A stretch of 64,000 nucleotides of DNA from Tamarix chinensis. Taxonomy: Eukaryota; Streptophyta; Magnoliopsida; Caryophyllales; Tamaricaceae. The notes under the pieces were generated by a model that made no database searches, was not told the origin of the DNA, and saw only the letters and a list, made by a program, of their open reading frames with translations. Position numbers and translations under genes: made by a program. Shown here piece after piece: positions 21,892 to 32,300 of this stretch. The stretch spans positions 24,416,693 through 24,480,692 of the forward strand of contig CM060174.1 in NCBI GenBank assembly GCA_030549775.1, written 5' to 3'. Numbering within the stretch: position 1 is the stretch's first letter; every line of letters begins with the position of its first letter.

Positions 21892-24000
21892 TCTAATTAT
21901 GTTTTGATATATAATTTTATTTTTCTTTATTTCATGAGATTGTTCTTTGACTCTATTTTAATTGCTATTGTTTATATATATGTCTATCAAGTGTAATTTA
22001 TATGGTACATGCTTTATTCTAGTTTTCTCATAGTAACATTATGTAGGATTATTTGCCCGATAGGTGGCCATATAAATATGCTAGAATTTATTTATATAAA
22101 TTACAGTTAGGTTGGATAATAATTCACCTAATAGTTTTGTGATTTTAATTGAAGTAGTAAAACATTTAGATATGTATGGGTTAAAGGAGATAAATGTAAC
22201 TAGATATACTTATTGTACTAGTTTAGATACTTAAATTGACATCCTTCCATTTATGATTAATACATTAAATCTAGTTAAATATAGGAGTTGCTTGTTACTA
22301 CTATACTTTTAGTATTTAATAGGATTAATATTAATGTTTTGTCGTATTAATTTATTTAGAAAAGTAATATAAGGTGTTTAGACCTACTTTTAGCTTAAAA
22401 CTTGGTCAATCTCTTTTTCATGATTAAATTTTGACTTAGAAATTATTATTATATTTTTACCTAATCTAGTGGTGGATTTTGATTTTTCTAGCATATTTAT
22501 CATATTTGCGGTGATCTATTATTTTTATTATTTTATTTTATTTTATTTATTACTTTTATAATTTTCTATTTTTAAAACCCCCATTAATGTTTTTCTTATT
22601 TATTTATTTATTTTGTGTGATTTAGAGGTTTTATTTTTCTTATTTATTTTTATTTTTTTGAGCTAGTTAAATAGAGATAAGTTGTATAAATCCCTAGTTT
22701 AAAATAATACTCTTATTTACTAGTACTACAATTGTTAACAAAATGATTTAAATTACATGTCGGCTATAGCCACACAAATTTTTGGCGCTATTAATGGGGA
22801 TTGTTAACTTCACCTTTATTTTGCTAGTATTTTTAGTGTGTTATATTTGTCGTGTCATCCTTTTATTTAGAGGTCAAAGTGCTTGTGGGCACTCAAGTCT
22901 CTAAATTAATAGGATTTTTAGTAGTTAGAGTATTTCTATTTTTTTAGTGTTTTCTTTTTTCCTTTTAGTTTTTTTTAAGGATTTTTGATGTGTTTTGTTT
23001 CATTTTGAACATTTTCCTTTGAAGTGTTAGTGTCCTTTAGGTTTCTATGAGAGGATACATAGGCTATGGACAATTTTGCATGAACCTTAATGCTAGAATA
23101 AATGTGGTAATTTCAAGTAACCTTACCGATAGACTTAACCAACTCACTACTCTTGTTTTACAGGTTTCCATAGCTACTGGAGTCATTAATTCAAACAAGT
23201 GTGTCATACGAAAGGAAATCCATATGCTTACCATGTAAAAGCTATGAAAGGAGGATGATGGACACAACCCCGTGCTCAATCTTTTAATGGTTTCCAAGGA
23301 TATAACTCCTACACAAGCACATACTATTTGGGAATAAGACATCACCCCAATATCGGATGGGAAATGAATGATCTTGAATATGAAGCTTCAAAATATTATT
23401 AATATCCTCAATAAGAATCTTCTTGAGTTTTAGAACCCTCAAGTTCAAAAAAAAATGTACAAGCTTTTTGAAGCATTAACAATTGGGCAAAACCAATTTA
23501 TATAAAGTCAAATTAAACAAAATGAAAGGATGTCAGTATTAATGGAGAAAACAAGTTATGTGGTTAACATGATTAATCAATAACAAGCAAAAAAAGAGCT
23601 CTCTAATACTTCAGCTTCAAATTCAAGTGGGAATTGTGAGTATGATGATGCCATACCCACATGTGAGGATGATCAAGTTGAGGAGGTCCCCATGGAGCAT
23701 ATTAAAATGCATGATTAGGTGGAAAAAGAGCTTTTAAAAGTAGAAGAATAATCTCATCAAAATAAGGATCAAGACTTTGGCTTCAAAAAATAGAAGCATG
23801 TGGATGACAAGACTATCACTTTCATCTACTATAGACCATCTTTGAATCTTTGTTCCTCAATTTTTCTTGGAGATGAGCATGAACCACTAGGTAAGCCTTT
23901 GAGCTACTTTGATTTTATTTATACTAACCCTACTCCTTGTTTTTCCTCTTTTAGCAGGTTATATGGGTCCACTGTTGACTAATGGAGCATCCAAGCTATG
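21892..24000 (+). mobile_element. Athila/Tat-type Ty3/gypsy relic
   Basis: A degenerate tRNA-Asp primer site lies at 22783-22802. Downstream at 23282-23375 an open stretch reads FNGFQGYNSYTSTY and HHPNIGWEMND, matching the GYNNxYSNTYNPGWRNHPNFSW region of Athila/Tat gag proteins. Upstream AT-rich sequence (about 21.9-22.77 kb) would be LTR. Stops are frequent downstream (23.4-23.8 kb), where a lysine/glutamate-rich region persists. No pol was recognised, so the copy is truncated. Confidence 0.65.
22783..22802 (+). other. Degenerate tRNA-Asp primer-binding site
   Basis: TGGCGCTATTAATGGGGATT corresponds to the Athila/Tat/Ogre site TGGCGCCGTTGCCGGGGA with changes in the middle. It is followed by TGTT as usual in these elements. 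Confidence 0.7.
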
Positions 24001-24400
24001 CTCTTTGTAGTATAATTAGAGAGCCAGTATCATACTCAACCATACACCATCCACCCAACTCATAAGCAGGCCCATCAAGACACTACCATACACAATCCAT
24101 CCTTGTAGGCACCAAGGATGCTACCAAATCACATTATTAGGTCGTAATAGTTTATTTATTATTATCTGGACTCAAGCGATTAGTGTCATAATTAATCATC
24201 TCTTGAATTATATTCATGTAGGTTCGGAAACCCCCACTATTCTCATCAGTATATCGACAAATATAATACAACCTAGGATAACATGCTCCTAGCCACTATT
24301 ATCACCGTTGGACCGGTAAATATAAAATAGAATGGGGTAAATAGAACATTCACTAATTTAACAAGGAGAGAAACATGAACTATGATAGTTAGAGCTCAAA
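24001..24400 (-). repeat. Fragment resembling the LTR-like repeats of M and C
   Basis: The minus strand contains words close to the 49-bp repeats of element M: CCACTATTCTCATCAG and CACTATTATCACCGTTGGACC (around 24235-24320), arranged with similar spacing. No borders were found. Probably an old fragment of a related element. Confidence 0.45.
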
Positions 24401-24698
24401 ATTCAAATGCAAGAAAGAGATATTTGCATAACACTTAGGGATAATACACCAAAGTCTTGAGTTTAAAACCTAATATATAATATAATTCCTTTTTTTTTTT
24501 TGAAAAGTACTGCATGACCTGAGTTTATATTGTTAGAAGTTACATGTGAGATCACCCTCCATCTAAAAACTTAGGTTACATGGTGTTAGCTCCAAAAATA
24601 GATGGACAGTCATCTTGTGTGCAAAGATGTAAACTTAGTATTATGTGGTGCTTTTCGAAAAATAAAATAAAATATTATACTGTATATTAGGCCTAACC

Positions 24699-24983
24699 AA
24701 GGGTTGTAAATGAGCCAAATTCCTTCAGTCTAATATTTGACTCATTTAATAAGCCTAAAATATGGCTCAGGCTTGGTTAGTTTAACTAAACAAATAAACC
24801 GAACCAAACTTTTAACAATGAGCCAAGCTCACGAGCCTAGTTTATTAATGAGTTGAGCTGAACCTTTTTAGCCTCAGCTCATTTAACTAACAAGTCTAAA
24901 GGTGGGTATTGGTATTGGCTCATTCAAATAAATAAATGAGTCAAACAAAAAATTTTAGCTGGCTTGATTCATTTACAACCCTA
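24699..24983. mobile_element. 285-bp hAT-like MITE
   Basis: The ends are AAGGGTTGTAAATGAGCC and, reversed, TAGGGTTGTAAATGAATC. The flanking 8-mers GCCTAACC (24691-24698) and GTCTAAGC (24984-24991) agree at 6 of 8 positions, as expected for an aged hAT duplication. The interior is made of repeated GAGCC/GGCTCA words. Non-coding. Confidence 0.8.
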
Positions 24984-27750
24984 GTCTAAGCCTAATGGTG
25001 TTTGGTCTTTTTTTCCTTAGAGCTTACACAAGGCTTTAAAAGATACATTTGCAAGCTTCTTGTGGTCATCTAGTCGCCTACATATGAAAAAAAAAAATCA
25101 ATTCAAGATAAAAGAGCAAGGAAGCATCAAATTCAAGATTACAAGTAAAACCCTACAAATCTTCAATTACATGTTCCACTCACGACCATAAATAGGAGCC
25201 ACCTACCAAGATTCCTTCCTCTTGACAGTTACACGTTTTAAACTTTCATTATCATCAATTTCAAACTTAGGTGATCCTCAATCAGTCTCCAATAGCTTCT
25301 CAGTGAAAGATTCACTAAGCTTGAAGGTTCTCATTATCAGGAGAACCAGGGCCAACAAGTATGACAAGATGAACAAATCAACTTAATAAGCTGATGGGAA
25401 TGATCTTCCTTTGATGAACAAGAATCTTAAGTTCTTATAGGGTTTCTTTTCTAGATAGCTAATTGTGGATTATTAACATTATACTCTCTACTATACAACA
25501 ATGAAAAATTGAAGCTACCACAATATATATGCCTACCCTTTATTATCTCTTGTACTTGTGATGCTCTAGCAGGATTCAAATGTCATTCAATCATCAAATT
25601 GCAATATATAAGAAAACAAGAAACCCTAGGGAATATCATTCTTAATAATTGAACCGGCTTAAAATTTTCAGGAACTAGAATTGACAAAATGTGGCACAAA
25701 ACTATACAATTAATAATGATGATTGATTTTATTCAACACAAGTAAGAAGAATCTAATTACTAATAGGTAGCCATAGCCAAAGTCCAACTCTCAGCAACAG
25801 TAGTGCACACCACTATTGATACTTTATGGGTCCATCATAGTTCCACCTACTATGGGCATAGACGCTCACACTAATCGTCATCACTCCAATCATTGTCGGC
25901 TAGAGATCCTTTCTTGGCTTATTTCAATATGGAAGATTGTTGGTGCGCAATTTTCAGCAATTGGTGGTTGTTGCCAAATTGTTGTGTTTCAATTATTTGC
26001 ATTTACAACAAATCGAAGGCATATTGATGGCAGATTGGTGGTTTTGGGTGTGGGATCTTTAATTTGTAGGTCAGAAGTATGAAAATCATTTGCCATTAGG
26101 GCATAGTTGACTTCCCTTCCTTCATACATCTCTGGAGGGGTAGATTTGTCTTCCTTCTTCATCACCATATTTCCATGAGCATTGACTCTAGCACAGTGCA
26201 GAATAGAACAATCCAGCATGAGGAGAACTGCACCTTACTCATGGCAGCTCGTCCATGAAAAATCTGAGAGAAAGGAGGTGGAACACCTCCGGTGATTGTA
26301 ATTTTGCAGGGGACGCTGGTGAGTAGTTATACTCAACAAAGTGATTGATACGTACGACAAAAGTTGTTTAGTTTGCTTAGGAAGCTGAAACGACCAGGGA
26401 CGCTGGTATAAAGCTATGCTCAGGAGATCGGCAAAAATTGTATAGCTTGCGTAGGAAGTTGAAATAAGCCAGGGAAAAGATGTTAGAATGTACAGAATTT
26501 TTGTATGTACTATGATAAATGTCGGGAAATTCGTTAGTTTATGCACCAGAATTAGAATTAACTACTTGAAGACTAGATTCATCAAATGATTAGCATAAAT
26601 ACCTACGTAATCTTAGCTCTGAAGTACAGGCCGAAAAGTTGAGTATTCCTCTTCGCCATAGTATTTTCTTATCATTTTCATGTTTTGAGAAGCCCACTAT
26701 TCTTCCAACAGATAATGCGGTCGTTGCAAAAGGAAATTTGCTAACATAATTAACATTGCGACTACTTCTGTAAGTCAAAAAACAGAAATCACAGAGGAGG
26801 ACTGGGACAGTAGGATTACATGAATATCCCGTTCCTAACACACTCACACACATAGCGAAAAACGAGAGTACTAAAATGACTACATAGCAGATGTTTTAAA
26901 CATACAAAACTAGTTTTCGATCATTCATGATCCAGAAAACAAGCTAAAAGTCCTCAAAAGCCCTAAAGGCAATCAGGTACTTGACTTACCACTAACAACA
27001 AAATAAATTTTCTTAACTAAACATTTGCCAAGCATATCAAGCATAATGGCCAGTCAAGGATCCATATCACGGAAGACCACAAGACAGAGCAAATCAGTAT
27101 ACTAAATTGAACGAACATGCAGTGAAATGTTCAAACCAGCAAGAATACAGATCATATGCAAGCCTCGGTCCATCCTCATTTCAGCTAGTATCTCCAATAT
27201 TCTAAATTTATCATCTCTAACGGGCATGTCTCCGGTTCGAGCCAGATTAACATGAGTCTATGTTCCAAGTGAAGACTACTTTAATACTGATTCACATCAA
27301 GAAGTAAGCATTAGTTGCGAATGATAACAGCTAGGCTACTGGTAACTAACAGCCACGAGGATTCATCATGAAGTGATTTCTAAATTACCATCTTAACGAC
27401 CAAATGTCCTATTATGATATTCTCGTTTCGAATTTCAAAAGAATAACTACCTTCGCAGGAAATTCTTCAATAATACCAGAGAACTTCGGCCAAAAACAGG
27501 AACTCACCGCGCAATTTGAAGAACTGACGATCTAGGGCAAACAGAAGAGCGAATCGGAATACCACCGTGATTTAAAAGAGTTCCACAAGTTCAGATCTCT
27601 CAACACCTTATTTTAGAATCGTAAGCATGTTTCCAAATTTTTAGAAGCAGATAGGAGACGCGATGAGAACCTTTAGTTTTCCGATCTACAGGCCCCTTTT
27701 TATTCCGACCCTGCTCTAGAAACTTGAGCGTGTCATGTAGTTCGCATTAA
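24984..27750. other. Intergenic upstream of the NF-YC13-like gene
   Basis: No gene recognised. Frames in 25.8-26.9 kb (up to about 100 codons, both strands) lack any motif I know. The only structure seen is an imperfect direct duplication: GGGACGCTGG starts at 26310 and 26397, and both copies share TTGCkTAGGAAGyTGAAA downstream. Confidence 0.4.
26310..26476. repeat. Imperfect 87-bp direct duplication
   Basis: Copy 1 starts at 26310 and copy 2 at 26397. Both begin GGGACGCTGGT and contain a TATRCTCA word, a GTTTAG/GTATAG-plus-CTTGC word and GGAAGCTGAAA or GGAAGTTGAAA near the end. Function unknown. Confidence 0.7.
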
Positions 27751-27754
27751 GTTG

Positions 27755-27762
27755 GCGCCAAA
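27755..27762 (-). promoter_or_regulatory. E2F-binding site
   Basis: The minus strand reads TTTGGCGC, a perfect match to the E2F consensus TTTSSCGC, within the palindrome TTGGCGCCAA (27752-27761). It lies about 225 bp before the NF-YC13-like start codon. E2F control fits a DNA-polymerase-epsilon-like subunit. Confidence 0.65.
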
Positions 27763-27824
27763 GGCTTGCGCCATATTCGGGTTGACGAAAATGCCCTTAA
27801 ATGACACTGAAAATATCCCTAGAA

Positions 27825-27833
27825 GGCCCAAAA
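27825..27833 (+). promoter_or_regulatory. GGCCCAAAA (Up1/site II-type) element
   Basis: GGCCCAAAA matches the plant GGCCCAWWW motif, which is bound by TCP factors in growth- and cell-cycle-related promoters. It lies about 160 bp before the start codon. Confidence 0.5.
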
Positions 27834-27937
27834 GCATCGTGAGATTATAATCTCTCTTTAGTACTTTCTCGTCAATCTGTACTATCTGAAAACCCACAAG
27901 TCGCAATCCCGCTCTCTTCGAAATCATCCCAGTTTAG

Positions 27938-27945
27938 AAACCCTA
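27938..27945 (+). promoter_or_regulatory. Telo-box AAACCCTA
   Basis: AAACCCTA lies 43 bp before the start codon. Telo-boxes often accompany E2F or site II elements in genes expressed in dividing plant cells. Confidence 0.5.
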
Positions 27946-27987
27946 CTCGCCCCTCCTCACTTATCTCTCTCTGGCTCAATCAAGAAT

Positions 27988-28566
27988 ATGGCAGCAGAAG
28001 ACCAAGAAGCAGCAATGGAGGAAGCTGAGGCGATGATTCCATCATTTCCAACCGGGCGAATCAAGAAAATCATCAAGCTGGATCAAGAAATCAAGAAGCT
28101 AACATCGGAAGCTCAACTTCTAATCTCATGCTCAGCAGAGCTCTTCCTACAGTTCCTCGCCGAACGTTCAGCGGAAGTAGCAGCCGAGAAGAAGCGGAGG
28201 ACAGTAAAGCTCGAGCATTTGAGGGTAGCAGTTAAGAGGCATCGTCCATCTAGTGATTTTTTGTTGGAAGAACTTCCTCTGCCTACTCAGCCGTCGGATC
28301 GAGCTACAACAAATAAGGGTAAAGAGCAGATGGTGAATGAGAAGTCGGAGCCGATCGTGTCACGAAATACTAGGAGGATTGATAGTTTCTTCCGTAAGCC
28401 TAAAGCTGGACCCTCAAATTGTTTGAATGTGTCGGAAAATGGAACTTCCAATTGTGTGGATTCTGAAAATGGAACTCTCGTATGCGATAATTTGCCTGAA
28501 AATGAAACCTCCATTTGTGTTAACGAGTCTGAAAAAGGAGCAAGACTTTGTGATGATGAGTCGTAA
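27988..28566 (+). CDS. NF-YC13: NF-YC13-like histone-fold protein (Dpb3/POLE4 type)
   Basis: An intact single-exon gene of 192 codons. Residues about 20-86 form an H2A/NF-YC-type histone fold, starting FPTGRIKKIIKLD and ending KLEHLRVAVKRH. It resembles the short Arabidopsis NF-YC13 class more than CCAAT-binding NF-YC proteins, and proteins of this class are related to Dpb3/POLE4-like histone-fold subunits of DNA polymerase epsilon or chromatin-remodelling complexes. A partner histone-fold protein (NF-YB/Dpb4-like) is expected. Residues 128-137 read TRRIDSFFRK, a tail motif also found in NF-YC13 homologues and similar to a PCNA-binding PIP box but with Thr for Gln. Residues 144-192 are a degenerate tandem repeat around SENGTxxCV, unlike anything I know in the family. 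The start is the first ATG after the leader; the promoter holds E2F, GGCCCA and telo-box sites. The nuclear role is inferred from the family. Confidence 0.88.
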   Translation: MAAEDQEAAMEEAEAMIPSFPTGRIKKIIKLDQEIKKLTSEAQLLISCSAELFLQFLAERSAEVAAEKKRRTVKLEHLRVAVKRHRPSSDFLLEELPLPTQPSDRATTNKGKEQMVNEKSEPIVSRNTRRIDSFFRKPKAGPSNCLNVSENGTSNCVDSENGTLVCDNLPENETSICVNESEKGARLCDDES

Positions 28567-29370
28567 TTGAGGAGTAAAAGAATTATGTGATGCGTACATT
28601 ATGTCTATCAATTTTCTGTCGAAATGCAATTTTAATTTATTTAACTGTTGTTGTGCTAGAAGCTTTTGGCTAGACTGAATTATGTTGCTCATTTACAGTT
28701 GCGATTGTTTCATAAAATGCATATTTAGGATTTATATGAGTTTGGAAAGGGATAAACTTGTGATCCATGTTTTTAACTGAATTTGGCGTATATGTTAGCA
28801 TCTCGTCGATCTCGATATGCTTTGAAGACACGTCTTTAGGAAGCATGAAATTGTAATATTGTATGGTAGCTAAAACTCATAGCTAAGTAGCCAAATATGA
28901 TTTATCCACTTAAGAGATTTGAAAATTCAGGTCGAACTATTATTTGATACCGACCATCTGCATGTTGCTCCTATTTTCTTTAATAATGCAGGCGGTAGCT
29001 TCTTTCGGTGCATATGAACAGTATAGAATCATGATGTGCATTCATTCTTCTGTTGCATGATAATACAACTAAGTTGAGAAAATCATTTTATTTCACACCT
29101 GCAAACTAATGGTTGAATGTTGCACCTTCACCCTTCTATTACATGATAATACAACTACTTTGAGAAAACCCTTTTATTTCACACCTGCAATCTAACTAAT
29201 GGATAAACGGGGCTCAAAGTGGATATAATTACATCACTATCTTAGAATTTTGTCAAACTGAAACCAAAAATAAATAAATAAAATAAAAGGCTGAATGTGA
29301 TGTTATTACGCACAATCTGCTGCAAACCTGTGACATATACACAAACTGGAGACTGATCATTGGATTCAAG
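28567..29370. other. Convergent intergenic region (two 3' ends)
   Basis: 805 bp separate the two stop codons. It contains an imperfect duplication of about 65 bp (CATGATAATACAACTA at 29056-29071 and 29140-29155, each followed by TTATTTCACACCTGCAA). No other gene seen. Confidence 0.5.
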
Positions 29371-32300
29371 TTAAGGGGATATAGGCCCTGAATAACTTGA
29401 AACCACTGTAGCTGTCTCCTCTCTGAGATGAGAAGCAAAATCAGGCTGAGCTTGCATTTTTTGACCAAGTGATCTCCTTCTCTCTCTGAATGATGTGCTC
29501 TTTGTTGGTGAATTGGAGCTGTTTGATGCCATCTGTTGGATTGATAGTGAAAGCCTCCTGTTTAAAGGGGAAGAACTACCGAAACTTCCATTCAAGGTCC
29601 TGTTTGGGATTAGTCGGCTGCTGCAGCTGCTTCCTGGTCTTGATGGTGTTCCTAGTCTGGGGCCTGAGAAACTGTCTTGTTTGGTTGCTCCTAGGCTTTG
29701 CGTTATCTTCTTTTCCATCTATTAATAGGTACAGACATTTGTGGTAGGAAGAGGGATGAGTAGAAACTGACAATCTGAAACTGTGTATGCCGTGAATATT
29801 TACTAAGGGTGTTCAAATGGGTTCCAGCCCATGCAACCCATGCTGCTAACCCATGGGATTCATGATTCGTAAATTCCCATTACAAATCTGTAACCCTTGG
29901 GTTACACAAGTTAATATACACAGAACCATCAACCCATAGCCATGATCTCCACCACCAACCCACAACCACAACCTTCACCAACACCACATCACCACCAGTC
30001 CACCACTCTACCACCACCACCACCACCGGGTTGGGTTGTGCTGGGTGGCCCCATAAACCCCTGAAGATTCTTATGGACATTTATTCGGTTAGCTATTTGA
30101 CATCTTTTTACAAGTAAATAAAATAATATCTTCGAAAATATTTTAGTTAACTATATGAATATGTTAGTACTAATATAATTGGTGTAGTGGGGGTGGTGGT
30201 GTAGTAGGTGGTGGTAGTATAGTGAGGGTACTACTACTGGTCACCAACCCATGGCACCACATGGGTTAACCCATACTAACCACCTTAATTAATAACAACT
30301 ATGGGTTAGTATATCAAGTGCAAATCTGTTTACATGGGTTTGGTTGCATAAATCACACATGACCTGACCCATTGAACACCCCTACCATTTACAAGTGACC
30401 ATATATTTGATGCATGTTTTCATGCAGAGGAAAATATTTGTTTTGAAATCTTTTGTGAAGTACGGTTGATTTCACATCATACTAACCCTTTGTCTTTGTT
30501 TTTCTTCCTCCTTCTCCCGTCGTAGTGAAATGTATTCTTCTAACATTGCCAGCAGAGGTGCCTAAAATCACAGATGCAATTATTGGCAGCAGAGAGGTAA
30601 ACTTGCTATATTGAAATGGAATAACTAAGCACATTAGCCTGTGGTAATTTTGGTTCTCACAACGCTGCATCTTCACATTTGGCATTTTCTGTTTACCACC
30701 AGACAGAAGGGGGAGAAAGATTTCCCTGTTTAGATGAGTTGAATACATTGCCAAAGTCATGGATGCTTACTAGCGATAACGCTAAGTTTGTACTTGAGTG
30801 CTGTTGATTAACCGTAACTTTTATTGTTTCGCATGCTGATTCCTTTTTAAAGGCAAAAGTTACTATTAATTCTTCATAACATGTCCATATGCACACACAC
30901 ATTACTCTTCTTTGTTGACTGATTATTTATAACCAGAAATAGTAGACTGATTAAATGAGAGAAATGTTCTCTCTACCCATTTTTGGTTGGCAGAAACTCT
31001 TACCTCATCATAGATAAATACTTTGTTCCGTTCTTCTTCCCAACTTCTAGTTTTTGTAATCAGCAACTCCACGAGAGCTGCAAGCAAACAGTTGTATCAG
31101 ACCGCTGTTTTGTTCGTGAATGGCTGGGTAGCTAATAATTTAAACTCTGCTTAGTTGATCACTTTTACTGATTTTTCTTTAACAGGGTTCAGTCTGTTAT
31201 CAGGTTTCCTTTTGTTGGTTGTAGGAGTCTGAGACACCATAACTCTCTTTTGCTTAGTCAACTGTCTAAAATTACAATGTTACCTGGGATTTTGCCGACT
31301 GTTATTCGTGCACGTTCTGCTCGTTTTAAATTTCTGTGGGCACCTCTGCTTACTGAGTAGCGGTTTTCATCCTATAAATTTCATAAATGAGGAATATAAT
31401 TGATAGTTGATAATTTCTTACTGATGCTTTGGAATGTGACGGAATGCAGAAACTAACCCGGTTATATTCTTCCAACCAGCATTCTTCTTCACGTGCTAGC
31501 ATCCACTTTTCTACCTTCTCCATTATCACCTTCCTGCTCGCAGCTTCCTCTTTTGCTTTGGAAATCTGTTCATCCATGCTTGTGAGGAGATTGGCAAGGT
31601 CAATCTCCCCTTTTGTGCTCATAAATCAACATGTGAGCTAGATGAAATGAGCTCAATTCTTCTCCAATTTAGAGAGAAATGGAAGCAGCAAGCTGACCTG
31701 AGTTTACAAGGTTTAAAATATTATCCACGTCTGATTTTGAAGGAACTTCCATGTGTGATTTGTTGCATATCTCTTCGAGTTCAAACTGTTTCCTGATAAA
31801 AAGCTCTTTCATCTTGCTTGCTTTCAGTTGATCTAGTCTCTTCACTTCTGCCTCAGCCTTAAAATGTTGGGGGAGGGGGGAGGTGAACAAAAATAAATAA
31901 ATACTTTGTCCATGACCATGATGAATTTTGTTTTCTTGGGTAAAAGTAAGTCTTATTACGTCTAAAAGAGCGAATTACACCAAACTCCTAGATATTTACA
32001 TAGCAAGAATCCGCTGCAGGATATGAAGCCAAGCACAAAACTTAAGGAGCTAGGGGTATACAAGGTATCCCTTAGCAACAGTCAATAAAATCTCCTTTAT
32101 AAGTACATTATCCTCCTGGCTAACATCGGAAAAGACTCTTACGGTTCCTTTCATACCATATATTGCTAAGAACGAAGGAAATATGGCTCCAACACGATGC
32201 TTTTACTCTACATTGAATCTGACCTGTTGGATGATGTCAAGTGTAACTCTTCCAGGATCTGATATTTCTGTCAATGTGTCTGATAACAAGTCAGTCACAT

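Noticed and set aside
29490..29773. Open frames opposite the MAP65 last exon
   Set aside because: Shadows of the Ser/Arg-rich coding exon on the other strand.
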